Shown here in pieces: positions 45,955-54,797 of a DNA stretch of 64,000 nucleotides. Position 1 is the stretch's first letter; each line of letters opens with the position of its first letter. Source of the stretch: Ignavibacteriota bacterium (lineage in GTDB: Bacteria > Bacteroidota > Ignavibacteria > Ignavibacteriales > Melioribacteraceae); assembly GCA_002698995.1 (NCBI GenBank), contig PAAX01000026.1:124001-188000 (forward strand). Reading direction: 5' to 3'. The notes beneath the pieces are model-generated. The model was not told where the DNA came from and made no database searches. It saw only the letters and a program-made list of their open reading frames with translations. Made by a program: the position numbers and the translations under genes.

Positions 45955-46746
45955 TTAATAAGTTGATTTTAAGTAACCACCATCTACGTTTATAGTCTGC
46001 CCTGTTATGTAACCTGCTTTTTCGGAAGCTAAAAATAATATAGCCGAAGCAATTTCATCCGGTCTGGCTAATCTTTTTAAAGGAACTTCATTTGCCATTT
46101 CAGCAAGAATTTTTTCATGAGATTCATTTCTCATTTTAGCTCTTGCAACTGCTAACTCATACAATCTTGATGTTAAAGTAAATCCGGGAGCAACATTATT
46201 AATTGTAATGTTGTACTTGCCAACTTGGTTAGATAATGTTTTTGCAAATGCTGTTACACCGCTTCTTAATGAATTGGAAAGCAAAAGATTATCAATCGGC
46301 TGCTTAACTGAAATTGAAGTTACATTAATTATTCTTCCCCAATTTTTTGATTTCATTGCGGAAAGACAATTTCTAGTAAATCTAACACTACTCAATAAAA
46401 CTTGATCAACAGCATTATACCAGTCATCATCATCTAAATCCTCAAAAAATCCGGGTTTAGGTCCGCCGCAGTTATTTACCAAAATATCTATATCCCCTAA
46501 GTTGTGTCTTACAGCATCAACACAATTTTCAATTTCTTTTTCCGAATTAATATCACATTGAATCCAAAAAGGTTCTATACCGGTACTTTGTTTTATTTGG
46601 CTGGCTGTTAATTTCAGGTTCTCTTTATTGCTGGAAGAAATTGCAACTTTACATCCCTCTTTAATAAATTCCTCTGCAGCAGATTTACCGATTCCCTTGC
46701 TGGAAGCGGTAATCAAAACTACTTTTCCTTTAATTCCAAAATCCAT
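45955..46746 (-). CDS. SDR-family protein lacking the canonical Tyr-x-x-x-Lys
   Basis: A 263-residue Rossmann protein resembling 3-oxoacyl-ACP reductases (FabG-like). The cofactor loop reads TASSKGIG (13-20), with Ala in place of the first Gly, and NNCGG is present (91-95). S144 matches the catalytic serine, but where YxxxK should be there is S157-N-S-L-R161. The rest, NNVAPGF and the C-terminal TGQTINVDGG, is normal. A recognised SDR subgroup (BKR_like_SDR_like) has such changes, so this is a lineage feature and not damage. Activity and substrate cannot be predicted. It precedes the small lipoprotein gene. Confidence 0.88.
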   Translation of the reverse strand: MDFGIKGKVVLITASSKGIGKSAAEEFIKEGCKVAISSSNKENLKLTASQIKQSTGIEPFWIQCDINSEKEIENCVDAVRHNLGDIDILVNNCGGPKPGFFEDLDDDDWYNAVDQVLLSSVRFTRNCLSAMKSKNWGRIINVTSISVKQPIDNLLLSNSLRSGVTAFAKTLSNQVGKYNITINNVAPGFTLTSRLYELAVARAKMRNESHEKILAEMANEVPLKRLARPDEIASAILFLASEKAGYITGQTINVDGGYLKSTY

Positions 46747-46851
46747 TGTACTAAATGTAGTTATTGATTAAAAAACTAATATAAATAGAGAAATGAAAAA
46801 GTAAAAGATAATTCTTAGAATAAATATGGTTTGAGTTGATTTTTATTTAAT

Positions 46852-46880
46852 AAAAAAACCCGCAGCAAATTTGCGGGTTT
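46852..46880 (-). terminator. Rho-independent terminator
   Basis: AAACCCGCA (46856-46864) pairs with TGCGGGTTT (46872-46880) around a 7-base loop, with a T run on the minus strand. It lies 20 bases after the small lipoprotein gene that ends at 46901. Confidence 0.9.
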
Positions 46881-46900
46881 ATATGAGAATAAAAATTATA

Positions 46901-47287
46901 TTATTCAGTTTTTTGATCGGTTCTTTTACATGAATCGATTAATTCTGTACAATTTTTATCATAAGTTTGTTCATCAATTTTACCCGAAGTATAATCAGCA
47001 TATAATTCATCAAATGATTTTTTTAATTCACTTCTCTTTTCATCAGTAATCTGTTTTTCATCATAAAGTTTGTTGGCCGAGATATAATAAGGCAATAATT
47101 TTTCGGTTTTTTGTTTGTCACTTTTCATTGCCATCATGTCATCAAAAGTACCGGATCCGGTCTCTTTATCAACGTAATTTTGTGCTGCTTTTTCTGCAGA
47201 CTTCATTCCTTGATCAGCTAAATTTTGAATCGTTGCGCATCCCGCAAGTAGAGAAAAAGATAAAATAAGAATAAAGGAAAACTTCAA
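46901..47287 (-). CDS. Small lipoprotein of unknown function
   Basis: A 128-residue predicted lipoprotein with a clear lipobox LLAGC (Cys17) and a mature part that is helical, highly charged and rich in Lys, Asp and Tyr (KSAEKAAQNYVDKETGSG, DEKQITDEKRSELKKSFDEL). No family recognised. GGAGG lies just upstream of the ATG. The gene is alone, bounded by its own terminator and by a 220-base gap shared with the histidine kinase. Confidence 0.8.
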   Translation of the reverse strand: MKFSFILILSFSLLAGCATIQNLADQGMKSAEKAAQNYVDKETGSGTFDDMMAMKSDKQKTEKLLPYYISANKLYDEKQITDEKRSELKKSFDELYADYTSGKIDEQTYDKNCTELIDSCKRTDQKTE

Positions 47288-47507
47288 AGGAAAACCTCCA
47301 TAAATTAGTTAGTTTGAAATACATTATAAAAATACGAATCTATCTTTTATTAGCCAAATTTTAGAATTAAAATCTCTATTTTAAGTTATAATTAGACAAT
47401 TAGCCCTTTTGTTCTACATTCATTTTTGTTGACAAAATGTCCTTTAAATAATAATTTCAGCCGAGTCCTTTCTTGAAAAACAATTCATAATCGAGGGAGA
47501 GTTTACA

Positions 47508-49373
47508 ATGTATATAGCAGACGATAAAAGCAAGCTCAATACCGAAGGCACTCCGGTATTAAATATAACTTCACTTTTTAATTTGTTTTATTCAGCTAAC
47601 ATTTCAACTTGGTCCCTTGAATTTCCTACTGCAATTCTTAAAATAAGTAAAGAAAAGAAAGAAGCACTCGGATATCCCATAAATAAGCTAAATCATTATG
47701 TTGAATTTACTGATTTGCTTCACCCTGATGATTATGAATCTACTGTTAAAGCATTAACAGATCACATCGAAAAAAGCAAAAATGTTTTTGATTCTACATA
47801 TAGGTTAAGAAAGGCTGACGGAACATATTTATGGTTTAGAGATATCGGCATGATGATTCCCTCTGTAAACAGTAAGAACAAATTGATTCAAGGAATATCA
47901 TATGATATTACTTCCACAATGGAATCAATACAAAAGTATAAGAAGATTATTGATCATACCGATACTATTGTTTGGGAATATAATTTAAAGAGCGGCAATG
48001 TATCAATATACAACGAAAGCTCATGGAAGGAATTACTTGGTAATTTATTTAATAAGACAAACAACTTAACGATTAATGAATTTCTTGAATTATTCCATGA
48101 AAAAGAAAAACAAATAATTGAATCCGAGATATTCAAATTAAGAGGAGGAATTAAAAATAGCTCAAGTCTGGAAGCAAGAATCTACGATGATAAATCAGAA
48201 GCGGTCTGGGTTAAATTCAAATCAAAAATAATTTCCGATACAAATCATAACTTTGAGAAAATTACAGGAACAATAACAAATATAAATGAACTCAAAAAAA
48301 TGGAGTTCGAAAAGCAGAAGTTGTTAAGTGCAGTTGAGCAAAGTAATTCAATATTTGTAATTACTGATACTAATGGAATAGTAGAATATGCTAATCCAAA
48401 GTTTTTTGATTCTACCGGCTACTCAAGTGAAGAAATACTAAATAAAAAAATTAGTGTGATTAATTCAGGCTTAATGAGTAAAGAATTTTATAAAGATTTA
48501 TGGACAACAATAAAATCGGGCAACACTTGGCGCGGTGAATTTATCAATAGGAAAAAGAATGGAGAACTTTTTTACGAGAAAGCTGTTATTTCTGCAATTA
48601 AGAATGAGAATGATGAAGTAGTAAGATATTTTCAAGTATCTGAAGATATAACAGAACTGAAAAAAACTCAGCAGATAGCAGTCAGTAATGAAAAAGTTAA
48701 ATCTGAATTTCTAGCTCAAATGTCGCATGAAATTAGAACTCCGGTAAACGTACTTCTTACTTTTTCCAGCTTAATTGAAATGGAACTTGGTGATAAGATT
48801 GACAATGAAATTTTGGATCAATTCAGAATAATGAGGAGAGCCGGGAAACGATTGATCAGAACTGTAGATCTTATCTTGAATATGTCTGAGATTCATGCCG
48901 GTGCATATAAACCACAATTTAAATTTCTGAATATTGAGTCACAGATTTTAGAACCTCTTGCAGATGAATATAAATTGCTGGCAAAGGAGAAAGGAATTTC
49001 CTTTGTGTATAAAAAGTTTTCACAGCAAAACAAACTTTTTATAGATGAATATACCGTTACACAGATTTTTATAAATCTTTTAGATAATGCATTTAAATAT
49101 ACTCCGTCCGGTGAAATATCTATCTCATGCAGATTAGAAAATTCACAATTTATTGTAGAAGTAGAAGATACCGGGATAGGTATTTCAGAAGAATTTAAAG
49201 AAAATATTTTCAAACCTTTTTCTCAAGAACATACCGGTTATACAAGAAGATTTGAAGGAAATGGATTAGGATTGGCTCTTATAAAAGAATACTGCAATAT
49301 TAATAATGCATCTTTAAAGATGAACAGCAAAATAGGAGAAGGTTCAAAATTTTCAGTCGTTTTTAAATGTTAA
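47508..49373 (+). CDS. Orphan multi-PAS sensor histidine kinase
   Basis: A 621-residue soluble kinase with no membrane helix, so it senses a cytoplasmic signal. Three PAS-type modules are seen: about 25-140 (PAS/PAC with LHPDDYESTV and ADGTYLWFRDIG), 145-260 (degenerate) and 265-385 (NGIVEYANPKF, WRGEFINRKKNGE, FQVSEDITELKK). HisKA follows with the phospho-accepting H407 in QMSHEIRTPVN. The ATPase domain has NLLDNAFKYTPSG (N box), DTGIGIS and GNGLGLALIKEYC. No response regulator is adjacent; PorX in this window is one possible but unproven partner. GAGGGAGAG precedes the ATG, and TTGACA at 47429 could be a -35 box. Confidence 0.93.
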   Translation: MYIADDKSKLNTEGTPVLNITSLFNLFYSANISTWSLEFPTAILKISKEKKEALGYPINKLNHYVEFTDLLHPDDYESTVKALTDHIEKSKNVFDSTYRLRKADGTYLWFRDIGMMIPSVNSKNKLIQGISYDITSTMESIQKYKKIIDHTDTIVWEYNLKSGNVSIYNESSWKELLGNLFNKTNNLTINEFLELFHEKEKQIIESEIFKLRGGIKNSSSLEARIYDDKSEAVWVKFKSKIISDTNHNFEKITGTITNINELKKMEFEKQKLLSAVEQSNSIFVITDTNGIVEYANPKFFDSTGYSSEEILNKKISVINSGLMSKEFYKDLWTTIKSGNTWRGEFINRKKNGELFYEKAVISAIKNENDEVVRYFQVSEDITELKKTQQIAVSNEKVKSEFLAQMSHEIRTPVNVLLTFSSLIEMELGDKIDNEILDQFRIMRRAGKRLIRTVDLILNMSEIHAGAYKPQFKFLNIESQILEPLADEYKLLAKEKGISFVYKKFSQQNKLFIDEYTVTQIFINLLDNAFKYTPSGEISISCRLENSQFIVEVEDTGIGISEEFKENIFKPFSQEHTGYTRRFEGNGLGLALIKEYCNINNASLKMNSKIGEGSKFSVVFKC

Positions 49374-49401
49374 AAAAAATCCCGGTCTCCACCGGGATTT
49401 T
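49372..49401. terminator. Terminator between histidine kinase and ackA (convergent)
   Basis: An 11-base-pair stem (49376-49386 with 49391-49401; core CCCGGT/ACCGGG) has a 4-base loop. The T run is long on the minus strand, serving ackA, and short on the plus strand, serving the kinase gene, whose stop codon it touches. Confidence 0.88.
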
Positions 49402-49443
49402 CACTCACTCACAAAACAAGTTAATTACTCAGTTTAATCTATA

Positions 49444-50661
49444 TTATTCTACTGACTGTGCAACCAACTGTTCCTTCACAATTTCTTCCGTATCTAAAGC
49501 AATAACTAATTCTTCATTAGTTGGAATTCTCATTACTTTTACTTTTGAATCCTCGCTTGAGATTAATAATTCTTCTCTACTTAGATTTTTTTCCTGGTCA
49601 AGATTAATACCTAAGAAATCCATATCTTCACAAACAGCTTTACGAACCTCAGTAGAGTTTTCACCAATACCGCCGGTAAATACTAAAGCATCAACACCAC
49701 CCATTGCAGCAATGTATGAACCGACATATTTTTTAATTCTATATGTAAAAACATCAAAAGCATTTTTTGCTTTTTTACTTCCTTCAGCAACAGCTTGCTC
49801 TAATTCACGCATATCGCTGCTTTCGCCGCTCAATCCTATTAGTCCGCTGTGTTTATTCATCAAAGTATTGGCTTCAGATAATGTTAAACCTTCTTTACCC
49901 ATTATATAAAGAATTACAGAAGGATCCATGTCACCGCATCTTGTTCCCATCAACAAACCTTCCAAAGGAGTAAAGCCCATTGATGTATCAACTGATCGTC
50001 CACCGTTAACAGCGGCTATACTTGCACCATTTCCTAAATGAGCAGTAATAATTTTTAATTCCTCTAATGGTTTACCTAATAACTGTGCAGCCTGCTCTGA
50101 TACAAATCTGTGAGAAGTGCCATGAAAACCATATCTTCTTATTTTGTATTTTTTATATAACTCATATGGAATTCCATATAAATAGGCTTTTGCCGGCATT
50201 TTAACATGGAACGCTGTATCAAACACACCGCATTGAGGTGTATTTGGCAAATGTTCTAATACTGCTTGAATACCTTTTATATTTGGCGGATTATGGAGCG
50301 GAGCCAATTCAATATTTTCTTTTAATGCTTTCATAACATGATCAGTAATTAAAACTGATCCGGAGAAAGTTTCACCGCCATGCACAACTCTATGACCTAC
50401 AGCATCGATCTCTTTTTTATCCTTAATTACACCATGATTTTTACTCAATAAAACTGCTATTACATATTCAATTGCAATCGAATGATCTAATATCTCACCG
50501 ACAATTTTAATCTTTTCTTTGCCAAGAGGAGTATGAGTTAAAACCGCACTACTCATGCCAATTCTTTCAACCATTCCTTTTGCTAACGCATCTCTGCTGT
50601 CGGTATCAATAAACTGATATTTTATAGATGAACTTCCGCAATTTAAAACTAGTATTTTCAT
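49444..50661 (-). CDS. ackA: Acetate kinase
   Basis: Converts acetyl-phosphate and ADP to acetate and ATP (reversible). The 405-residue protein has the N-terminal signature VLNCGSSSIKYQ, the second signature GHRVVHGGETFSG, KYGFHGTSHRF-type RRYGFHGTSHRFV, HLGNGASIAAV and VFTGGIGENS. It follows the 3-hydroxyacyl-CoA dehydrogenase gene by 15 bases. No phosphotransacetylase gene is in the window. A strong terminator lies downstream. Confidence 0.98.
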   Translation of the reverse strand: MKILVLNCGSSSIKYQFIDTDSRDALAKGMVERIGMSSAVLTHTPLGKEKIKIVGEILDHSIAIEYVIAVLLSKNHGVIKDKKEIDAVGHRVVHGGETFSGSVLITDHVMKALKENIELAPLHNPPNIKGIQAVLEHLPNTPQCGVFDTAFHVKMPAKAYLYGIPYELYKKYKIRRYGFHGTSHRFVSEQAAQLLGKPLEELKIITAHLGNGASIAAVNGGRSVDTSMGFTPLEGLLMGTRCGDMDPSVILYIMGKEGLTLSEANTLMNKHSGLIGLSGESSDMRELEQAVAEGSKKAKNAFDVFTYRIKKYVGSYIAAMGGVDALVFTGGIGENSTEVRKAVCEDMDFLGINLDQEKNLSREELLISSEDSKVKVMRIPTNEELVIALDTEEIVKEQLVAQSVE

Positions 50662-50676
50662 TTCTTCCCCAAAACT

Positions 50677-51612
50677 TTATGAAATTATTCTGCCTTCACT
50701 ATCGTACTTAAAAAATCCTTCACCTGTTTTTCTGCCAAGTTTTTTGTCTCTAACCATTTTTCTTAAAATTGGACAAGGACGGTATCTTGGTTCACCAAGT
50801 TGTTCCCACAATTGAGCCATCCATGAAAGTACTTCATCCAATCCCATGCTGTCAGCCATTTCCAAAGGACCTTGTTTAAAGTTATAGGCAAGCTTCATAG
50901 CGGTATCAATATCTTTGGCAGTAGCAACTCCTTCAAGCAAAATATACATTGCTTCATTAAGCAAAGGAACTATTGCTCTTGTTGTTACAAAACCGGGGTA
51001 CTCATAAACTTCTACTGAAGTTTTACCGATTTTTGAAGCAAACTTCTTAACTATTTCAACAGTATGATTTGAAGTTTCATATGCACGAATTAATTCAACA
51101 ACCGGAACTTTGGGAACCGGATTATGAAAATGCATTCCGATAATTCTATCTTTGCGTTCTGTAATTTCTGCAATTTTTGTAAGACTTAGTGTAGATGTGT
51201 TTGAAACTAAAATGGTATTAGGTTTTGCAATTTCGTCAAGTTTCTTAAAGATTAGTCTTTTTAATTGAAAATTCTCTTCAACCGCTTCAATTATTAAGTC
51301 GCAATCTGCAACTTCTTCTAAATTTAAAGTCCATTTAATTCTACTTAAAATTGATTTCATCTCACTTTGAGTCATTGCCCAGCGGGAGATTTCAAATTCC
51401 ATCGATTTTTGAATTGCTTGTTTGGCACTTTCAAGATGTTCTTCATTTTTTTCAACAATCAAAACATCCAAACCGGAAGAACTAATTGTCTGAGCAATTC
51501 CCTGCCCCATAACACCGGCACCAATAATAGCAACATAATCAATTCTGGAATCATCAACGGCTTTGGTTAAATCACCAAGTAAATCTTCTAATTTTAATTT
51601 TTCATCAGCCAT
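50677..51612 (-). CDS. 3-hydroxyacyl-CoA (3-hydroxybutyryl-CoA) dehydrogenase
   Basis: NAD-dependent oxidation of (S)-3-hydroxyacyl-CoA, as in fatty-acid or butyrate metabolism. The core begins YVAIIGAGVMGQGIAQTI (Rossmann) and has DCDLIIEAVEENFQLK, LVSNTSTLSLTKIA, GMHFHNPVPKVPVVELI (active His) and the C-terminal domain with GPLEMADSMGLDEVL. I start at the ATG at 51612 (311 residues); the upstream TTG would add 18 basic residues unlike the family. A ~35-residue N-terminal extension (KLKLEDLLGDLTKAVD) remains. It is paired with ackA, suggesting energy conservation from acyl-CoA. Confidence 0.92.
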   Translation of the reverse strand: MADEKLKLEDLLGDLTKAVDDSRIDYVAIIGAGVMGQGIAQTISSSGLDVLIVEKNEEHLESAKQAIQKSMEFEISRWAMTQSEMKSILSRIKWTLNLEEVADCDLIIEAVEENFQLKRLIFKKLDEIAKPNTILVSNTSTLSLTKIAEITERKDRIIGMHFHNPVPKVPVVELIRAYETSNHTVEIVKKFASKIGKTSVEVYEYPGFVTTRAIVPLLNEAMYILLEGVATAKDIDTAMKLAYNFKQGPLEMADSMGLDEVLSWMAQLWEQLGEPRYRPCPILRKMVRDKKLGRKTGEGFFKYDSEGRIIS

Positions 51613-51713
51613 AGTCTGTAAAATTTTCCTTTTCTTGTGTTTCTTTAAACTTACCAAATATTGCAAAATTTATACCAAGAAATTTTTCTCTAAAAAGGAA
51701 AATTTAAGACTAC

Positions 51714-52535
51714 TTAGTAGTCCTTTTTACTAAATATAATAATACTTAATGCAATATTGAGAATTAAAAAGGCAAAGGAGGAAAGAATCGGCTGAAAATC
51801 CTCAATTCCCATTCCTACATTAATTTCAGATATAATGTTTGATATTTCTGCGGTTTTAGGAATAAAGTAATATAACCCGTCAATAAAAAATTCAGCAATT
51901 TTACTTTCAAACAATTGATAAAAGAATTCTCTATTTGCTAAAATTGGAGAAAGTATTAGTAAAATTAAATAAGAAATCATCATTGCAAGAATAGAACTGT
52001 TTGAGATAATTCCGATCAAAATTATCATAGCATATAAAACTGCAAATACAAAAGTGATAATAACTATTGACCACAAAAATGTTAAATCCCAATCGCCGAA
52101 TTTTATCCCGATCATCAACCAAAGCGAGAAAATAAGGTAAGTTAGATTTGCAAGTACAACAATATTCCCACCGAAAAATTTCCCTAAAATTAATTGTGTT
52201 CTGGAAATTGGTTTAGATAATAAAAGATCGATATTTCCCTTTTCAAGCATTTGCGGAATTATACTTGATACCGAAAATATTGCAAGAAAAATTCCTAAAC
52301 CATATAAAGGATTTACAATAAACAATTTTATCGCTTTTGAAATTTCCGAACCAATATCCATTCCGCTTATTTGTATGTCGGTTCCAACAACAGGAAAATT
52401 TTCTGCACTTACTGAAATAAATAAAATCCCAAATAATAAAAGAACCAGTGTTGAAACTCCCGCAAATAGAATAAATATTTTTCTTGAAAATGTTTCTCTT
52501 ATAGTTAAAAGTGTTGCTACCCAAATGTTATTCAT
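51714..52535 (-). CDS. ABC-2 type transporter permease
   Basis: A 273-residue inner-membrane protein with about six hydrophobic helices (for example residues 22-42, 75-95, 120-145, 155-180, 185-200 and 250-268) and the loop PQMLEKGNIDLLLSKPISRTQLILGKF read in parts, a hallmark of ABC-2 permeases that export drugs, lipids or polysaccharide. It follows its ATPase gene by 7 bases and is the last of four genes. A palindrome (GACTACTTAGTAGTC, 51708-51722) overlaps its stop codon. Substrate is unknown. Confidence 0.85.
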   Translation of the reverse strand: MNNIWVATLLTIRETFSRKIFILFAGVSTLVLLLFGILFISVSAENFPVVGTDIQISGMDIGSEISKAIKLFIVNPLYGLGIFLAIFSVSSIIPQMLEKGNIDLLLSKPISRTQLILGKFFGGNIVVLANLTYLIFSLWLMIGIKFGDWDLTFLWSIVIITFVFAVLYAMIILIGIISNSSILAMMISYLILLILSPILANREFFYQLFESKIAEFFIDGLYYFIPKTAEISNIISEINVGMGIEDFQPILSSFAFLILNIALSIIIFSKKDY

Positions 52536-52542
52536 AGTAAGC

Positions 52543-53466
52543 TCAATTTTTATTTATCAGATTAATGAAAATATCTTCTAAAGAAGTTTTTATATTATTA
52601 AGATTCCTAATTCCTAAATCATGCTGGCGTAATAAATCGGTAATCTTATCTAATTCAGTTTCATCTTTCACTTTCACTTTAAAACTCTCTTTTTTGAATT
52701 CAAAAATTTCATAGGATATTAAAAGATTTGTAATCAAATCGGAATCGAATTCTTTATTTAACTTAACTTCATAGACTTCTTTTTGAGTTGTAAACTCTTC
52801 AACACTTCCCTCTTTAATCAATTTACCATTATTCAAAATTGCAACTCTGTCCGAGATTAATTCTACCTCTGAAAGTAAATGACTATTTACAAAAATGGTT
52901 TTTCCTTCATTCTTAAGAGAAATTAAAATATCTCTTATTTCCTTTCTTCCAATAGGATCAACACCGTCTGTCGGTTCATCAAGAAAAATTAAATCGGGAT
53001 TATGAATTAATGCTTGCGCAAGACCAATTCTTTGAAGCATTCCTTTTGAATATTTTTTGACTTTAGTTTTCCGCCATTTGTTCATCTTAACTAAAGCAAG
53101 AAGTTCATCAATCCGTTTGCTTAAATCATTTTCATTATAGCCGGAAAGCTTTGCATAATATTTAAGAAGATCCTCTCCATTCAAGTAATTCGGGAATTTA
53201 TGGTTCTCCGGCAGATATCCGATTCTAGTTCTAACTTTGTAGTTAGAAATATCCTCTTCCAATATTTTTGCATTACCGCTGTTCTGAAAAACAATTCCAA
53301 GCAAAATTTTTATTAAAGTTGTTTTACCGGCACCGTTTGGTCCCAGTAAACCAAATATTTTACCGATCTCAACAGTTAAAGAAAAATCACTAAGAGCAGT
53401 AACGGCATTTTTGCTTTTAGGATTATAAATTTTAGTAAGATTATTAACTTCAATTGCATTAATCAA
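52543..53466 (-). CDS. ABC transporter ATP-binding protein
   Basis: A 307-residue ATPase with Walker A GLLGPNGAGKTTLIK, Q-loop region GYLPENHKFP, signature YSKGMLQRIGLAQAL, Walker B LIFLDEPTDGVDP and H-loop NSHLLSEVE. The last ~85 residues form the C-terminal regulatory extension seen in CcmA/NatA-type exporters. It overlaps the upstream permease gene by four bases and is followed by its own permease, making one of two ATPase-permease pairs in the same operon. Transported compound unknown. Confidence 0.93.
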   Translation of the reverse strand: MINAIEVNNLTKIYNPKSKNAVTALSDFSLTVEIGKIFGLLGPNGAGKTTLIKILLGIVFQNSGNAKILEEDISNYKVRTRIGYLPENHKFPNYLNGEDLLKYYAKLSGYNENDLSKRIDELLALVKMNKWRKTKVKKYSKGMLQRIGLAQALIHNPDLIFLDEPTDGVDPIGRKEIRDILISLKNEGKTIFVNSHLLSEVELISDRVAILNNGKLIKEGSVEEFTTQKEVYEVKLNKEFDSDLITNLLISYEIFEFKKESFKVKVKDETELDKITDLLRQHDLGIRNLNNIKTSLEDIFINLINKN

Positions 53467-54797
53467 AATATATTTCCTCTCTTAAATTTTATAATTGCAT
53501 ACCAATTTGCTAAAACAGCCATTAATCCAAGCGCACCAATATGATAAAGAATTTCTGTAAAAGACGCATTTCTCCAGAGTACTTGTAAAAATCCTTCTAC
53601 CGACCAATAAGTAATTGTAAACTTTGCTATAAACTGCATCCATTCGGGTAAAAATATTATCGGGAACCAAGAACCTCCAAGAGCAGACATTATGAGAATT
53701 ATTAATGTTGCAATTCCATTTGCTTGATTAATAGATTTTGTGTGTGCCGTAATTATCATTCCAAAGCTTACTGCCGCAGCAGAAGCAAAAATTATCATTA
53801 TAATCAAATTTCCAAGATTGGTAAAAATATCAACATCAAATACAAACCAAGCAAAAAGAAACATTACGGATAATTGGAAAAATCCTAACAGCATTGTATA
53901 GATATATTTACTCCACAAAATCTGTGTTCTCGATACCGGAGAACACAATAATCTTTTTAAGGAGCCCTCCTGTTTTTCTTCAAATAATGAAATGGAAGCT
54001 CCCACTATGGAAAAGAGTAAAAACATAACCGCCCAGCCGCCAACTGTTCTGGTAACACCAGGACTTTTAATTTCTTCTCCAACAACTTGTTCGTTTTCAA
54101 ATTTTATTAAACCTTTTATAATATTTCCTTCTTCACTTGATGAATCATCTGATTTAGCATCAGATAAAAAATTCTGTTCCAATCTTTTTGGATCCATTGA
54201 ACTAAGTACAGAATCAATATTAACATCAAAAGTTGTACTAACCGCTTCTGCCAGACCTTTTCTAAATTTGTTAATTTCTACTGTATCCAATTCAGCTATA
54301 AGTTTCCTTTGAAGAAGCAATGGAAATGCACGCGGTAATTGACTCATTACCATCTGCTGAAGTGATCCTTGAATTAATGAGGTCTCAATTTCATTCTTAG
54401 GATCGTATAAAATCCGAAACTTAATCGCTGTTGAAGTATCTGTAAAAAAATCATAAGGTAAAATTAACGCAGCAGAATAATTCCCTTTTACAACAATCTC
54501 TTTAGCATACTTTTCATCGTATGTTATTTCTTTCTGTTGGTCTTCATCAAAATAAGATTTTACTAATCTAAGATTTTCTGATGAATCAAGTTTTGTTTCA
54601 ATCATTTCTGCAATTGGTGAATCGGAATCATTAACAAAAAGTATTGGAATTTTTCCTCGTGAGCTGCTTCCGCCGGAAAAAATATTTCCGAAAATCATAA
54701 TTAATACTGCCGGAACCACAAATGTTAATATTACCGACGGTTTATCTTTGAGAAATCTTAAAATGTCTTTATAAATAAGTATTAAAATTGTTTTCAA
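53463..54797 (-). CDS. ABC-2 type transporter permease with large extracytoplasmic domain
   Basis: A 444-residue permease of the YhhJ/NodJ-like kind: one N-terminal helix (about 22-40), a long soluble domain outside the membrane (about 45-255), then five helices with the ABC-2 motif FEEKQEGSLKRLLCSPVSRTQ (in two parts) near 275-295. The N-terminal part matches the HlyD-dependent type exporters, though no membrane-fusion protein is adjacent. It overlaps both flanking ATPase genes by four bases. Confidence 0.9.
   Translation of the reverse strand: MKTILILIYKDILRFLKDKPSVILTFVVPAVLIMIFGNIFSGGSSSRGKIPILFVNDSDSPIAEMIETKLDSSENLRLVKSYFDEDQQKEITYDEKYAKEIVVKGNYSAALILPYDFFTDTSTAIKFRILYDPKNEIETSLIQGSLQQMVMSQLPRAFPLLLQRKLIAELDTVEINKFRKGLAEAVSTTFDVNIDSVLSSMDPKRLEQNFLSDAKSDDSSSEEGNIIKGLIKFENEQVVGEEIKSPGVTRTVGGWAVMFLLFSIVGASISLFEEKQEGSLKRLLCSPVSRTQILWSKYIYTMLLGFFQLSVMFLFAWFVFDVDIFTNLGNLIIMIIFASAAAVSFGMIITAHTKSINQANGIATLIILIMSALGGSWFPIIFLPEWMQFIAKFTITYWSVEGFLQVLWRNASFTEILYHIGALGLMAVLANWYAIIKFKRGNIF

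Noticed and set aside
49367-49909. 180-residue open frame on the plus strand opposite acetate kinase
   Set aside because: It lies antisense to ackA, whose family signatures are intact; the frame has Ser/Thr-rich composition with no known motif and is a by-product of codon use.
51708-51722. Palindrome at the end of the ABC permease gene as a terminator
   Set aside because: The stem is perfect but has no T run on the minus strand, and it overlaps the stop codon; it may simply be chance.
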